This document shows, in pieces, positions 15,109 through 25,004 of a stretch of 64,000 nt of DNA. Source of the DNA: an uncultured Clostridia bacterium (GTDB lineage Bacteria > Bacillota > Clostridia > Oscillospirales > Acutalibacteraceae); contig CALWPT010000032.1 of NCBI GenBank assembly GCA_944383495.1, positions 52,124-116,123 of the forward strand, given 5' to 3'. The notes beneath the pieces are model-generated. The model saw only the letters and a list, made by a program, of their open reading frames with translations. It was not told where the DNA came from and did not search any database. Each line of letters starts with the position of its first letter. Positions within the stretch are counted from its first letter, which is position 1. A program made the position numbers and the translations under genes.

Positions 15109-16536
15109 TTGGAAAAAACAATTGGACAAGCAGGCGGCAGCCCTCGGAACGTTACCCGAGAAGAGGTGCAACAGCAGCGGGAGTACGCGGCCCGGGTAAA
15201 GGCGCTTTGGCAGCAAAGGGGAAAAACGCCTCTGGCTTATGTGCGGACGTACGGATGTCAGCAAAACGTCAGCGATGGGGAGCGTTTCAAGGGCTTGCTT
15301 GTGGAAATGGGCTATCAGCTGACCAGCGAGCAGGAAAATGCAGATTTCATTTTATATAACACCTGCGCCGTTCGGGAGCACGCGCAGGATCGGGTTATGG
15401 GCAACGTGGGCGCGCTCAAGCATTTAAAGGCAAGAAAACCGGATTTGGTGATCGCGCTGTGCGGCTGTATGATGCAGCAGGAGCATGTGGCAGAGAAAAT
15501 CCGCAAAAGCTACCCCCATGTCGGTTTAGTGTTTGGAACCCATGCCTTGCACCGGCTGCCCCAACTGGTGCTTGAAACGCTGACTGATGGAAAACGGGTT
15601 TTTGACCGGGATGCATGTGACGGCGTGATTGCTGAAGGACTTCCTGTAGTTCGAGATGGGGGCGTTCGCGGATGGCTGCCGGTTATGTACGGCTGCAATA
15701 ATTTCTGCACCTATTGCGTGGTGCCATACGTTCGGGGCAGGGAGCGTTCACGGGAACCGGGAAATATTCTGCAGGAAGCCTGGGAAATGCTGGAGGGCGG
15801 CGTGAAGGACATTACGCTGCTGGGCCAAAACGTCAATTCTTATCGGGGCGGCGGAATGAATTTTGCCCAATTGGTTCGAGAGGCTTGTGCGCTGCCCGGG
15901 GAGTTTACACTTCGGTTCATGACCTCTCATCCAAAGGATTGCACGAAGGAATTGTTGGCGGCTATGGCTGAATGCGATAAGGCTGCCCGGCATCTGCATT
16001 TGCCGTTTCAGTCGGGCAGCAACCGGGTGCTGAAGGAAATGAACCGCCAGTATACACGGGAGCGGTATCTGGAACTGGTACGAACAGCGAGAGAACTGAT
16101 GCCGGATATTAGCCTGACCAGTGATGTAATCGTTGGGTTCCCGGGAGAAACCTATGAAGAATTTCAGGAGACCCTCAGTTTGGTGCGAGAGGTGGGGTTC
16201 ACTTCACTTTATACCTTTATTTTTTCTCCCCGGGAGGGAACGCCCGCGGCCAGAATGCCAGACCCGGTCTCTCGAGAAGAAAAGGCCGGCTGGCTTGCTG
16301 AGCTGCTTGCCGTCCAGGAAGAATGCGCCGCCCGGCGAACGGCGGATATGGTGGGAAGACGGCTGCGAGTGCTGTGCGAGGGAAAGGCCAAAAGGGATGG
16401 CTGGCTGATCGGCCGCACTTCCGGCAATGTGATCATTGAATTTCCTGGTGGTGCGGAATGGATTGGTCGTTTTGTCAGTGTAGATGTCACCGAAGCGCTG
16501 ACTTGGATTGTCAAAGGGCGGTTGGCTCTGCCATAA
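15109..16536 (+). CDS. miaB: tRNA-2-methylthio-N6-dimethylallyladenosine synthase MiaB
   Basis: A radical-SAM methylthiotransferase that thiomethylates i6A37 in tRNA. It has the N-terminal UPF0004 domain with cluster cysteines in TYGCQQN, YNTCAVRE and LCGCMMQ, the radical-SAM motif CNNFCTYC, then the TRAM domain. The frame opens at TTG 15079, but TTG 15109 has a well-placed GGGGAG (15095-15100) eight bases upstream and is preferred; no ATG is available. It is followed by the ymcA/ylbF homologue and mutS-mutL, as in Bacillus. The substrate-making enzyme MiaA is also in this cluster. Confidence 0.95.
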   Translation: MEKTIGQAGGSPRNVTREEVQQQREYAARVKALWQQRGKTPLAYVRTYGCQQNVSDGERFKGLLVEMGYQLTSEQENADFILYNTCAVREHAQDRVMGNVGALKHLKARKPDLVIALCGCMMQQEHVAEKIRKSYPHVGLVFGTHALHRLPQLVLETLTDGKRVFDRDACDGVIAEGLPVVRDGGVRGWLPVMYGCNNFCTYCVVPYVRGRERSREPGNILQEAWEMLEGGVKDITLLGQNVNSYRGGGMNFAQLVREACALPGEFTLRFMTSHPKDCTKELLAAMAECDKAARHLHLPFQSGSNRVLKEMNRQYTRERYLELVRTARELMPDISLTSDVIVGFPGETYEEFQETLSLVREVGFTSLYTFIFSPREGTPAARMPDPVSREEKAGWLAELLAVQEECAARRTADMVGRRLRVLCEGKAKRDGWLIGRTSGNVIIEFPGGAEWIGRFVSVDVTEALTWIVKGRLALP

Positions 16537-16591
16537 AAATGGAATGCCCTCGCTGGCTAAAACATAAAAAATATTTTAAGGATGGTTTATA

Positions 16592-17005
16592 ATGGATATT
16601 ATTGAATTGACGAGAAAATTAGGCGCTGCAATTCAGCGGGATCCCCGGTATACGGAACATGCTATGGCCCGTCAAGCCAATGACCAGGATGAAGCGCTGC
16701 AGGACATGATTGGACAGTTTAATTTGCTGCGCATGTCTATCAATACTGAGATGTCTAAGGAAGACGGAGAAAAAAATGATGAAAAGGTTCATAAGCTCAA
16801 TGAGGAATTAAAGGCATGCTATGGTAAAATCATGGACAATGAAAATATGAAGCGTTATCAAGCGGCTAACGACGCTTTAGAGGCTATGATGAAGCAAATC
16901 AACGGTATTTTAGCGCTTTGTGTGAATGGGGAGGATCCGGAAACCTGCGATCCCACACCGTCTGGATGCAGCGGAAGCTGCTCTTCCTGCGCGGGCTGCC
17001 ACTAA
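16592..17005 (+). CDS. YlbF/YmcA-family regulator with cysteine-rich tail
   Basis: A 137-residue helical protein of the YlbF/YmcA (RicF/RicA) family: IIELTRKLGAAIQRDPRY, a heptad-rich middle and QAANDALEAMMKQI. In Bacillus, RicA, RicF and RicT form a complex that carries [4Fe-4S] clusters and affects RNase Y-dependent RNA maturation. Here the last ~28 residues hold six cysteines (including SGCSGSC and SCAGCH), suited to metal or cluster binding. Position after miaB and before mutS matches Bacillus ymcA. Confidence 0.85.
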   Translation: MDIIELTRKLGAAIQRDPRYTEHAMARQANDQDEALQDMIGQFNLLRMSINTEMSKEDGEKNDEKVHKLNEELKACYGKIMDNENMKRYQAANDALEAMMKQINGILALCVNGEDPETCDPTPSGCSGSCSSCAGCH

Positions 17006-17050
17006 AAGCAGCTTGCGGCTCCGTTTAAATCGGGAAAAGGTGGGATGCAC

Positions 17051-19714
17051 ATGTCTTTGGCGATGCAAAAGGATAAATATTATTCCGTTGAGGAGCTATC
17101 GCCCGAACAGCGAGAAAAATTGTCGCCTATGATGCGGCAGTATCTGAAGATTAAACGGCAAAATCCAGGCGCATTGCTGTTTTTCCGTTTGGGCGATTTT
17201 TATGAAATGTTCTTTGACGATGCGGGCGTTGCCTCCAAAGAGCTGGAATTGGCCTTGACAGGGCGGGAATGCGGTTTGGATAAACGCGCTTCCATGTGCG
17301 GCGTTCCTTATCACTCCTGTGACGGATATATTTCCCGGCTGATTGATAAGGGCTATAAAATTGCTATTGCCGAGCAGCTGACCGAGCCTGGCAAGGATTT
17401 GGTAGAACGGGACATTGTCCGGATTGTAACGCCGGGGACCGTGATGGAAGCGGAGATGCTGGAGGAGGGGCGAAACAATTATCTGGCATCCCTGTATTAC
17501 ATAGACGGCCAGGTGGGTTTATGCTTTGTGGACGCCTCTACCGGTGAATTGCATCTGACCCGGATAGAGGGAGATGGCGTTTTGGAACGGCTGCGGGACG
17601 AGCTTTCTCGTTTTGCCCCTAGTGAGATTGTTTTAAACAGCTTTGCCGCGGAAAATGAATCCATTCGCAGTTTTATTGACGTGCGGCTGTCCTGCTTGGT
17701 CACTGTGCTGCCGGATGAGGCCTTTTCGCCGGAAACCACCGGCAAACAAATTGTAAAGCATTTCGGCGCAAGCTCGCTCCAGGCCGTGGGCCTGGAAGAG
17801 GGAACCGGGAGCATCGCTCTCGGTGTGGCGCTGGGGTATCTTTACCATACCTGTAAAACAGGCCTTGACGGGATCAATACCATTGATTTTTATACCGACG
17901 CCCAGTTTATGCGACTGGATCTATCCGCTCGGCGGAATCTGGAGCTGATCGAAAACAACCGGGGCCGCGAGAAAAAGGGCTCCCTTTTGTGGGTTCTGGA
18001 CTACACCAAAACCGCCATGGGAAAGCGTTTGATCCGTGCGTGGATCGAACAGCCTTTATTAAAGGCCTCCTCCATTACCCGCCGCCATGAAGCCGTGGAG
18101 GAGTTGTTTCACGATCATATTCTGCGGGATAATGTGCAGACTGCCCTTGCCGAGGTATATGATATGGAGCGTCTCATCTCCCGGGTGCTTTACGGTTCCG
18201 CTAATCCCAGGGAGCTTAGTTCTCTAGGCTATACGTTTTGCCAAATTCCCCGGGTGCGGGCGGCGATTAGCCAGACCTCTTCACAGCTGTTGCAGGACTG
18301 CTACAGGCAAATGAGCGATTTAAGCGATTTGGGCCAGTTGATCCAATCGGCGCTGGTGGATGAGCCCCCTTTGACCTCCCGGGAGGGCGGTCTGATCCGG
18401 GAAGGATATAACGCGGAGGTTGACAAGATGAAGGCCGACACGAAAGGCGGCCGCGGCAGAATCACCGAACTGGAACAACGCGAACGGGAGAAAACCGGCA
18501 TTAAAAACCTGAAAACCGGATATAACCGGGTATTTGGCTACTATATTGAAATTCCCAATTCAAATAAGGCGGACGTGCCGCCTCATTATATCCGCAAGCA
18601 AACGCTTTCCAACTGCGAACGATATATTACAGAGGAGTTAAAAAATTTGGAGGGCCGCGTCCTGGGTGGGCAGGAACGCCTGTTGGCGCTGGAATACCAA
18701 CTGTTCTGCGACCTGCGGCAGACGGTTGCCAAGGAACATGCGCGGATTCAGTCCACTGCCCAGGCGTTGGCGCGGCTGGATGTGCTCTGCTCTTTTGCGC
18801 ATGCGGCGGTGCGGAATCATTACTGTCATCCGGAACTGTCGGCCGACGGCGTGATCGATATTAAAGACGGCCGGCATCCGGTAGTGGAGCTGCTGACTGA
18901 TTATGCCTTTGTGCCGAATGACGCGCTGTTTGACAACGGAGAAAACCGCTGCGCTATTATCACCGGCCCCAATATGGCGGGAAAATCCACTTATATGCGG
19001 CAGGTGGCCCTGATTGCGCTAATGAATCAAATTGGCTCTTTTGTTCCCGCTTCCAGTGCACGGCTGGGCATTATGGATGCGATCTTTACCCGAGTGGGCG
19101 CTTCCGATGATTTATCGGCGGGGCAGTCCACCTTTATGGTGGAAATGTCCGAGGTGGCTTATATTTTAAAGAACGCTTCCCGAAATAGTCTTTTAATTCT
19201 GGATGAAATCGGCAGGGGAACCTCCACATTTGACGGTATGTCTATTGCTCGGGCGGTGTTGGAGTATGTGGCAAATCCCAAAAAGCTGGGTGCAAAAACT
19301 CTTTTTGCGACCCATTACCATGAGCTGACCGCTCTGGAGGATGAACTGGACGGTGTGAAAAACTATAATATTGCCGTCAAAAAGCGGGGGGATGACATCA
19401 CCTTTTTGCGTCGGATCATTCGCGGCGGTGCGGATGACAGCTATGGGATCGAGGTCGCGAAGCTGGCGGGGATCCCCGAGATTATTGTCAGCCGTGCGCG
19501 GCAGGTGCTTAAGGCGCTGGAAGAGGGCGGCGAGGCGTCGGCCCCGCCGGAACGGAACAATCAGGCGGCTCCCGCGGAACCGCAGCTCAGCTTTGCTTCG
19601 GCGGCGGGGGAGGAGCTTTTAGAAGAATTAAAAAATGTTGATGTCAATGTCCTGAGCCCTATTGAGGCGCTGGGAATGCTGGATCAGATGGTAAAAAAAG
19701 CAAAAACCGTTTAA
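17051..19714 (+). CDS. mutS: DNA mismatch repair protein MutS
   Basis: An ~887-residue MutS1. The mismatch-recognition motif LLFFRLGDFYEMF (the intercalating Phe and Glu) is near residue 40, the Walker A GPNMAGKST near 640, Walker B LLILDEIGRGTST after it, and a helix-turn-helix C-terminus. It recognises mismatches and recruits MutL. ATG 17051 is chosen because AAAAGG at 17035-17040 is correctly spaced; ATG 17045 is too close. mutL follows 43 bases later. Confidence 0.97.
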   Translation: MSLAMQKDKYYSVEELSPEQREKLSPMMRQYLKIKRQNPGALLFFRLGDFYEMFFDDAGVASKELELALTGRECGLDKRASMCGVPYHSCDGYISRLIDKGYKIAIAEQLTEPGKDLVERDIVRIVTPGTVMEAEMLEEGRNNYLASLYYIDGQVGLCFVDASTGELHLTRIEGDGVLERLRDELSRFAPSEIVLNSFAAENESIRSFIDVRLSCLVTVLPDEAFSPETTGKQIVKHFGASSLQAVGLEEGTGSIALGVALGYLYHTCKTGLDGINTIDFYTDAQFMRLDLSARRNLELIENNRGREKKGSLLWVLDYTKTAMGKRLIRAWIEQPLLKASSITRRHEAVEELFHDHILRDNVQTALAEVYDMERLISRVLYGSANPRELSSLGYTFCQIPRVRAAISQTSSQLLQDCYRQMSDLSDLGQLIQSALVDEPPLTSREGGLIREGYNAEVDKMKADTKGGRGRITELEQREREKTGIKNLKTGYNRVFGYYIEIPNSNKADVPPHYIRKQTLSNCERYITEELKNLEGRVLGGQERLLALEYQLFCDLRQTVAKEHARIQSTAQALARLDVLCSFAHAAVRNHYCHPELSADGVIDIKDGRHPVVELLTDYAFVPNDALFDNGENRCAIITGPNMAGKSTYMRQVALIALMNQIGSFVPASSARLGIMDAIFTRVGASDDLSAGQSTFMVEMSEVAYILKNASRNSLLILDEIGRGTSTFDGMSIARAVLEYVANPKKLGAKTLFATHYHELTALEDELDGVKNYNIAVKKRGDDITFLRRIIRGGADDSYGIEVAKLAGIPEIIVSRARQVLKALEEGGEASAPPERNNQAAPAEPQLSFASAAGEELLEELKNVDVNVLSPIEALGMLDQMVKKAKTV

Positions 19715-19757
19715 AGGACAGATGAAGGAAGTATAAAATAAGAAGGATGGGTGAATT

Positions 19758-21668
19758 ATGGCTCAAATCCGGGTGTTGGACAAGCAGGTGGCGGAGTTGA
19801 TTGCCGCGGGAGAAGTAGTGGAACGTCCCGCTTCTGTGGTAAAGGAACTTGTGGAGAATTCTATTGACGCCGGAGCAACCGCGGTAACGGTGGAAATTCA
19901 AAATGGCGGCGTGACCTACCTGCGGATTACAGACAACGGATGCGGCATTGATAAAGAAGATCTGCCTTTAGCCTTTTTGCGCCATGCTACCAGCAAAATT
20001 GCCACCAGCGACGATCTGGATGGGATCATGACGCTCGGATTCCGGGGAGAAGCGCTGGCTTCTGTAGCGGCGGTTGCGCGGGTGGAGGTTCTCAGCTGTC
20101 CTGGAGAGCAGGAATTCGGCGCCCGATACGTCATAGAGGGCGGGGAGGAAAAGGCGTTTGAACAGGCGGGCTGTCCTAAAGGAACAACCGTTGTGGTTCG
20201 GGATTTGTTTTACAACACGCCAGCGCGCCAAAAATTTTTAAAAAAGGACGCATGGGAGGGAAACGCGGTCTGTACCGTTTTAGAACGGATTGCTTTGTCC
20301 CATCCGGAGGTTTCCTTTAAACTGGTTCGGGATGGAAGGCAGGCTTTATTGACGCCGGGAGATCATAAACTATCTTCCGCAATATTTTCCGTTTTGGGAA
20401 AGGATTTTGCCCGTTCGCTCCTGCCGGTGAACGGCAATGAAAATGGCGTGAAGGTCAGCGGCTATATTTCCAAGCCCACCGCCGCCCGTGCCAACCGAAA
20501 TTTGCAGATTTTCTTTTTAAACGGACGGTATATCCGATCCGCTACCGCGATGGCCGCGCTGGAGGAGGCATATAAGAACAGCATTATGGTTGGAAAGCAT
20601 CCTGGCTGTGTGCTGCATTTGGAAGTGGATCCCCGGTTGGTGGATGTGAACGTTCACCCGGCTAAAACCGAGGTGAAGTTTGCCGATGAGCAGCCGGTGT
20701 TCCGGGGCGTGTATTACGCGGTTAAATCCGCATTGCAGCAGGAGGATCGGCCGGAAAAGCTGTCGCTTCAGCAAGCCCTTCAAACGGACGACGCCCAGGG
20801 GGAGCAACAGGCTTTCAAAACGGAAAATGCCGATGATACAGTTGGAAATCAGGCGTTTACGACCAGCCGGCCGTTTTTTACCTCCGAGGGGAACACAACG
20901 GTCATCTCCGTTCCCACGGGGTCGGTGCTGAAAAAAGAGGCCCGGCCGCAGCCGCCTGTGTTCGAAGTCGTTTCAGAGCCGCCCAAGGCTATCTGGCGAG
21001 AAATGCCGTCGGAACAAGAAATCTCCGCGGCAAAGCTGGAGGATGGGCCTGATAAGGCTTTGCCTTTTGACCAGCAGGAGCAGGGCGGGGAAAAGGCTTC
21101 CTTACCTCTGACGGTGATTGGCGAGGCTTTTCATACTTATTTAATCGCCCAGATGGGCGAAAAGCTGATTTTCGTGGACAAGCACGCTGCGCATGAACGA
21201 ATCTTATATGAAAAAATCAAAGCCTCTCATCAAGAAGAAGCGCAAATGCTGCTGACCCCGGTACAGGTCACGCTTACCGCGGAAGAATTTGGGGCTGTTG
21301 CGTCCATTCTTCCTAAATTGGAGGACGCGGGGTTTGCCGTGGAGGAATATGGGGAAAAAACGCTGCTGGTTCGCGGGTTTCCCATGGCGCTTGAAGCCTC
21401 TGACGCGGCGGACATCATACGGGAGATTGCCGGAAAGCTGCTGGAGCAAAAACAGGATTTCACACCGGACTTTTTGGATTGGCTGTATCATTCTGTGGCA
21501 TGCCGCGCCGCTATGAAGGCTGGGGATAAAACCAATCCCGCGGAAATGGAGGCGCTGCTGCGCCGTATTTTGGAAAACGGGGATATCCGTTATTGTCCCC
21601 ATGGCCGGCCGGTTCTCGTGGAACTGACCAAACGGGAACTGGAAAAACAGTTCGGGAGGATTCAATAG
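19758..21668 (+). CDS. mutL: DNA mismatch repair protein MutL (endonuclease type)
   Basis: A 636-residue MutL. The GHKL ATPase motifs are clear: VVKELVENSIDAGA, ITDNGCGI and LGFRGEALASVA. After a variable linker (~340-440), the C-terminal domain has DKHAAHERILYE, matching the metal-dependent endonuclease motif DQHA(x)2E(x)4E except K for Q, plus ACRAAMK and CPHGRP. It therefore should nick DNA itself, as in bacteria lacking MutH. miaA starts six bases after its stop. Confidence 0.96.
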   Translation: MAQIRVLDKQVAELIAAGEVVERPASVVKELVENSIDAGATAVTVEIQNGGVTYLRITDNGCGIDKEDLPLAFLRHATSKIATSDDLDGIMTLGFRGEALASVAAVARVEVLSCPGEQEFGARYVIEGGEEKAFEQAGCPKGTTVVVRDLFYNTPARQKFLKKDAWEGNAVCTVLERIALSHPEVSFKLVRDGRQALLTPGDHKLSSAIFSVLGKDFARSLLPVNGNENGVKVSGYISKPTAARANRNLQIFFLNGRYIRSATAMAALEEAYKNSIMVGKHPGCVLHLEVDPRLVDVNVHPAKTEVKFADEQPVFRGVYYAVKSALQQEDRPEKLSLQQALQTDDAQGEQQAFKTENADDTVGNQAFTTSRPFFTSEGNTTVISVPTGSVLKKEARPQPPVFEVVSEPPKAIWREMPSEQEISAAKLEDGPDKALPFDQQEQGGEKASLPLTVIGEAFHTYLIAQMGEKLIFVDKHAAHERILYEKIKASHQEEAQMLLTPVQVTLTAEEFGAVASILPKLEDAGFAVEEYGEKTLLVRGFPMALEASDAADIIREIAGKLLEQKQDFTPDFLDWLYHSVACRAAMKAGDKTNPAEMEALLRRILENGDIRYCPHGRPVLVELTKRELEKQFGRIQ

Positions 21669-21673
21669 CTTTC

Positions 21674-22600
21674 ATGGATCGGATTAAGCTGATTGTTATA
21701 GCAGGGCCGACGGCTTCCGGCAAAACTGCTTTGGCTGTCCGGCTGGCACAAGCGCTGCATGGAGAAGTAGTATCGGCGGACTCCATGCAGATTTATAAGG
21801 GAATGGATATTGCCACCGCCAAGCCAACAGCGGCTGAAATGGATGGGATCCCCCATTATTTGCTGGATTTTCTAAATCCTTCTGAGAGCTTTTCCGTCGC
21901 TCGATATGCAAAGCTAGCAAGGGAAGCCATTCGGGAAATCGCAAGCCGCGGAAAACAGCCGATTCTCGCCGGGGGAACGGGGCTTTATCTGAACGCTGTG
22001 ACCCAAAATATTCAGTTTCTTGATCAGAGCGGGGATCCTCAGGTTCGTGACAGGCTGTTCCGAGAGGCCGGCCAGGAGGGGAGCGGCGCATTGCTGGCAA
22101 GGCTGCAACGTGTGGATCCCCAAACAGCCGGACGTTTGCATCCCAACGATGTTACACGTATTGTCCGGGCGTTGGAGCTTTATGAAACCACCGGGCAAAC
22201 CATCACGGCGCAAAACGAACGATCCCGTTTGGCGCCGCCGCCTTATGAACTGCGGTATATCGGCCTGTATTTCGCGGACAGACAAAAGCTATATGACCGG
22301 ATCAACCGCCGCGTGGATGAAATGCTTGCCCGTGGCCTTGTGGAAGAGGCGCGGCGGTTTTACGGAGACCGTATGGGGAACACCGCTGTACAGGCCATCG
22401 GATATAAGGAGCTTACCCCTTATTTAGAGGGAAAATGCACGTTGGAAGATGCGGTGGAAAAATTGAAGCGGGAAACCCGTCGGTATGCCAAGCGTCAGAT
22501 GACCTGGTTTCGCCGGCTTGGAGAAATCAGATGGTTTGCCGTGGACGAGGAAGATGGGAAACAGGTCTATTTGGATATTCTGTCCTATGCAAAATCATAA
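21674..22600 (+). CDS. miaA: tRNA dimethylallyltransferase MiaA
   Basis: MiaA adds the dimethylallyl group to A37 of tRNAs, providing the substrate for MiaB encoded 5 kb upstream. The P-loop GPTASGKT is at residues ~9-16, followed by SADSMQIYKGMDIATAKPT, and RYAKRQMTWFRR near the end. The frame opens inside mutL, but ATG 21674 gives the family N-terminus with GGGAGG inside the mutL 3' end. At 308 residues it is full-length. Confidence 0.95.
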   Translation: MDRIKLIVIAGPTASGKTALAVRLAQALHGEVVSADSMQIYKGMDIATAKPTAAEMDGIPHYLLDFLNPSESFSVARYAKLAREAIREIASRGKQPILAGGTGLYLNAVTQNIQFLDQSGDPQVRDRLFREAGQEGSGALLARLQRVDPQTAGRLHPNDVTRIVRALELYETTGQTITAQNERSRLAPPPYELRYIGLYFADRQKLYDRINRRVDEMLARGLVEEARRFYGDRMGNTAVQAIGYKELTPYLEGKCTLEDAVEKLKRETRRYAKRQMTWFRRLGEIRWFAVDEEDGKQVYLDILSYAKS

Positions 22601-22618
22601 AGAAAGGCAGGCGGCGGC

Positions 22619-23818
22619 ATGAGCCAGGGACTGAAACGGTTTTTAGCGACATTAGGCGCGGTTGTTTTGCTGGTCTATGTAGGCGCGCAGGTCATTCAGG
22701 CCACCTATTCTCCGTTGTACACGGAAATGGCACTGCCCGATACCGTGGAGCAAACCATCACTGCCGAGGGCTTCGCCATTCGGGACGAACAGCTGATCTC
22801 GGGAAGCCGGGATGGGGTGCTGGTTTATGCCGTCAACGACGGAACCCGGGTACCAAAAGGCGGAACGGTTGCTAATGTTTATCAAAACGAACAAGAAGCG
22901 CAGACGCAGCAGGAAATTCTGGCTCTGGAGCAAAAAATTGCGATTTTGGAACGGGTTAACAGCCAAAGCAGCGAATACATTACCAATCTGGATCAGCTTA
23001 ACAGTCAGATTCTCAACCAATATATTTCTATGCTGAATCACACGGAAGCCGGACGGACTGACAGCCTGTCTGAAGACGCGGTTTCCCTGATAGAGCTTCT
23101 CAGCCAGAGCCGGCTGGCGACGAATCAGGAAGAAGGCTTCGACGATGTCATTCGTTCTCTGGAAGAGGAAAAGGCATCTTTGCAAAAAAAGGTGCAGGAG
23201 GCGTCGTCTATAACCACGCCGGAGTCGGGGTATTTTATCGCCCAGCCGGATGGATATGAAAACGCGATAAAATATGAGGAAGCGCTAGAGCTGACGCCGG
23301 AGCAGTTCAACAGTCTGGAAAAAAGCGAAACGCCCGCTTCGGCGGTAGGCAAAATTATGGGCAGCTATAGCTGGTATATTGCATGCGTGCTGGATGCAAA
23401 GGATGCCGTCGGCATGGCGGAAGGAAACAGGGCGACCTTACAGCTGACCCTTTCCACTGTAGAGGAGCTTCCCGCAACGGTTGCGGCTGTCAATCAAGGA
23501 AAGGACGGATCCCAGACGGCGGTGATTTTCCGATGTGAGGATATGAATCAGCACTTGGCGGGATTTCGCAGTCAAAGGCTGCAAATTGTAGTTAAAGAAC
23601 ATTCTGGTCTGCGTATCAGCACCTCTGCCGTGCGGTTTGCAGATGGAAAAAAAGGGGTGTATGTGCTGACCGGCGGCATGGCCCGGTTTAAAGAAATTGT
23701 TCCCTTGTATGCGGGAGATGGTTTCATGATCTGCGATCCAAACAAAGGCGGTTTGAAAGCGTACGACGATATTATTATGGAAGGGAAGGATCTATATGAT
23801 AAAAAGGTTATCCGGTGA
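22619..23818 (+). CDS. HlyD-like membrane-fusion/adaptor protein
   Basis: A 399-residue protein with one N-terminal membrane helix (~residues 11-28), a barrel-sandwich half (GFAIRDEQLISG, NDGTRVPKGGTVANVY), a coiled-coil segment from ~95 to ~195 and a second barrel half, then GLRISTSAVRF and GVYVL as in HlyD/MacA-type adaptors. No ABC or RND transporter is adjacent. Similar lone HlyD proteins are found beside yggS-sepF in Clostridia, but their partner is unknown. It overlaps yggS by 23 bases. Confidence 0.78.
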   Translation: MSQGLKRFLATLGAVVLLVYVGAQVIQATYSPLYTEMALPDTVEQTITAEGFAIRDEQLISGSRDGVLVYAVNDGTRVPKGGTVANVYQNEQEAQTQQEILALEQKIAILERVNSQSSEYITNLDQLNSQILNQYISMLNHTEAGRTDSLSEDAVSLIELLSQSRLATNQEEGFDDVIRSLEEEKASLQKKVQEASSITTPESGYFIAQPDGYENAIKYEEALELTPEQFNSLEKSETPASAVGKIMGSYSWYIACVLDAKDAVGMAEGNRATLQLTLSTVEELPATVAAVNQGKDGSQTAVIFRCEDMNQHLAGFRSQRLQIVVKEHSGLRISTSAVRFADGKKGVYVLTGGMARFKEIVPLYAGDGFMICDPNKGGLKAYDDIIMEGKDLYDKKVIR

Positions 23819-24530
23819 CCAGCTCGACGAAGCAAAACAGATTTTTTCCTATCATTTTAACGACATAACCCAGCGGGCTGCGAAGGCCGCGCGGGAAGTG
23901 GGCCGGGAGCCTTCTGAAATAACGCTTTTGGCTGCTACCAAAACAGTCGATCCGGAGAGAATAAATTTTGCGATGGGGCACGGCGTCCCTCTGATGGGGG
24001 AGAATCGGGTGCAGGAATTCTTAGAAAAGGCCGACGCATTAGCGATAGGCCCTGAACGCATTCATTTTATTGGACATTTACAAACGAATAAAGTGAAGTA
24101 TTTGATTGGACGGGTATCCTGTATTCAGTCAGTGGACAACTTAAAGCTGGCAGGAGAAATTGCAAGATTGAGCAGTAAGGCGGGGATTACAACCGATGTG
24201 TTGGCGGAGATTAATATAGGGAGCGAAAAAAGCAAATCCGGAGTGGAGCCAGAAAATGCCGAAGAGCTGGTGCGGGAAATGGCTAAGCTGGATGGCATTT
24301 CTGTCAAAGGACTGATGACCATTCCGCCGATTTGTGACAAAAATGATGAAATATCTTATTTTTTTGCCCGGATGCAGAAACTGTTTATTGACATTCGAGG
24401 CAAAAGAATAGATAATATATCTATGGAAATTTTATCAATGGGAATGTCCGGTGATTTTGAAGAAGCGATTCGCCATGGCGCAACGATGATTCGCATCGGA
24501 ACCGCGTTGTTTGGAAAACGAACCTATTAG
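23796..24530 (+). CDS. YggS/YlmE-family PLP homeostasis protein
   Basis: A 244-residue PLP-binding TIM-barrel protein (PLPBP family). The cofactor lysine is K49 in LLAATKTV, followed by GENRVQEFLEK, HFIGHLQTNKVK, and the phosphate-binding LSMGMSGDFEEAI and TMIRIGTALFG. The family keeps pyridoxal phosphate balanced rather than acting as a known enzyme. It is ylmE in the Bacillus division cluster and leads into sepF here. Confidence 0.93.
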   Translation: MIKRLSGDQLDEAKQIFSYHFNDITQRAAKAAREVGREPSEITLLAATKTVDPERINFAMGHGVPLMGENRVQEFLEKADALAIGPERIHFIGHLQTNKVKYLIGRVSCIQSVDNLKLAGEIARLSSKAGITTDVLAEINIGSEKSKSGVEPENAEELVREMAKLDGISVKGLMTIPPICDKNDEISYFFARMQKLFIDIRGKRIDNISMEILSMGMSGDFEEAIRHGATMIRIGTALFGKRTY

Positions 24531-24548
24531 GAACAGGAGTGCATTAAT

Positions 24549-25001
24549 ATGGGATTTATGGACAAAATTAAGAACCTTGTGAATTCTCCCGAGGAAGAGG
24601 ATTATGAGGATTTGGAGCAGGAGACCACCGCTCCGAATAAAAGTGATTACGACTCTATGCTGAACAGTTCCGCGCCTGTACAAGGCGAAAAACGGAACAA
24701 GGTCGTTAATATTCATGCCACCACCCAGTTGCAGGTGGTTTTGGTCAAGCCTGACACATTTGCAGACGCGACCTCCATTGCCGACCATCTCAATAATAAG
24801 CGTACAGTAGTATTAAATCTGGAGTCCACCAACCGGGAAGTTTCCCGCCGTTTGGTAGATTTTCTCAGCGGCGTGGCTTACGCTAACAACGGCCAGCTGA
24901 AGCGCGTTGCCAACAGCACCTTCATCATCACTCCCTTTAATGTGGATATTATGGGTGATTTGTTGCTGGACGAGCTGGAAAACAGCGGCCTGTACATCTG
25001 A
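24549..25001 (+). CDS. sepF: Cell division protein SepF
   Basis: A 150-residue SepF: an N-terminal membrane-targeting helix (MGFMDKIKNLV), an acidic linker, and the C-terminal domain with VVLVKPDTFADATSIADHL, VVLNLESTNREVSRRLVDFLSG and TFIITPFNVDI. It anchors FtsZ at the septum. ylmG, which often follows sepF, is missing; ylmH starts three bases after the stop. Confidence 0.96.
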   Translation: MGFMDKIKNLVNSPEEEDYEDLEQETTAPNKSDYDSMLNSSAPVQGEKRNKVVNIHATTQLQVVLVKPDTFADATSIADHLNNKRTVVLNLESTNREVSRRLVDFLSGVAYANNGQLKRVANSTFIITPFNVDIMGDLLLDELENSGLYI

Positions 25002-25004
25002 CCG

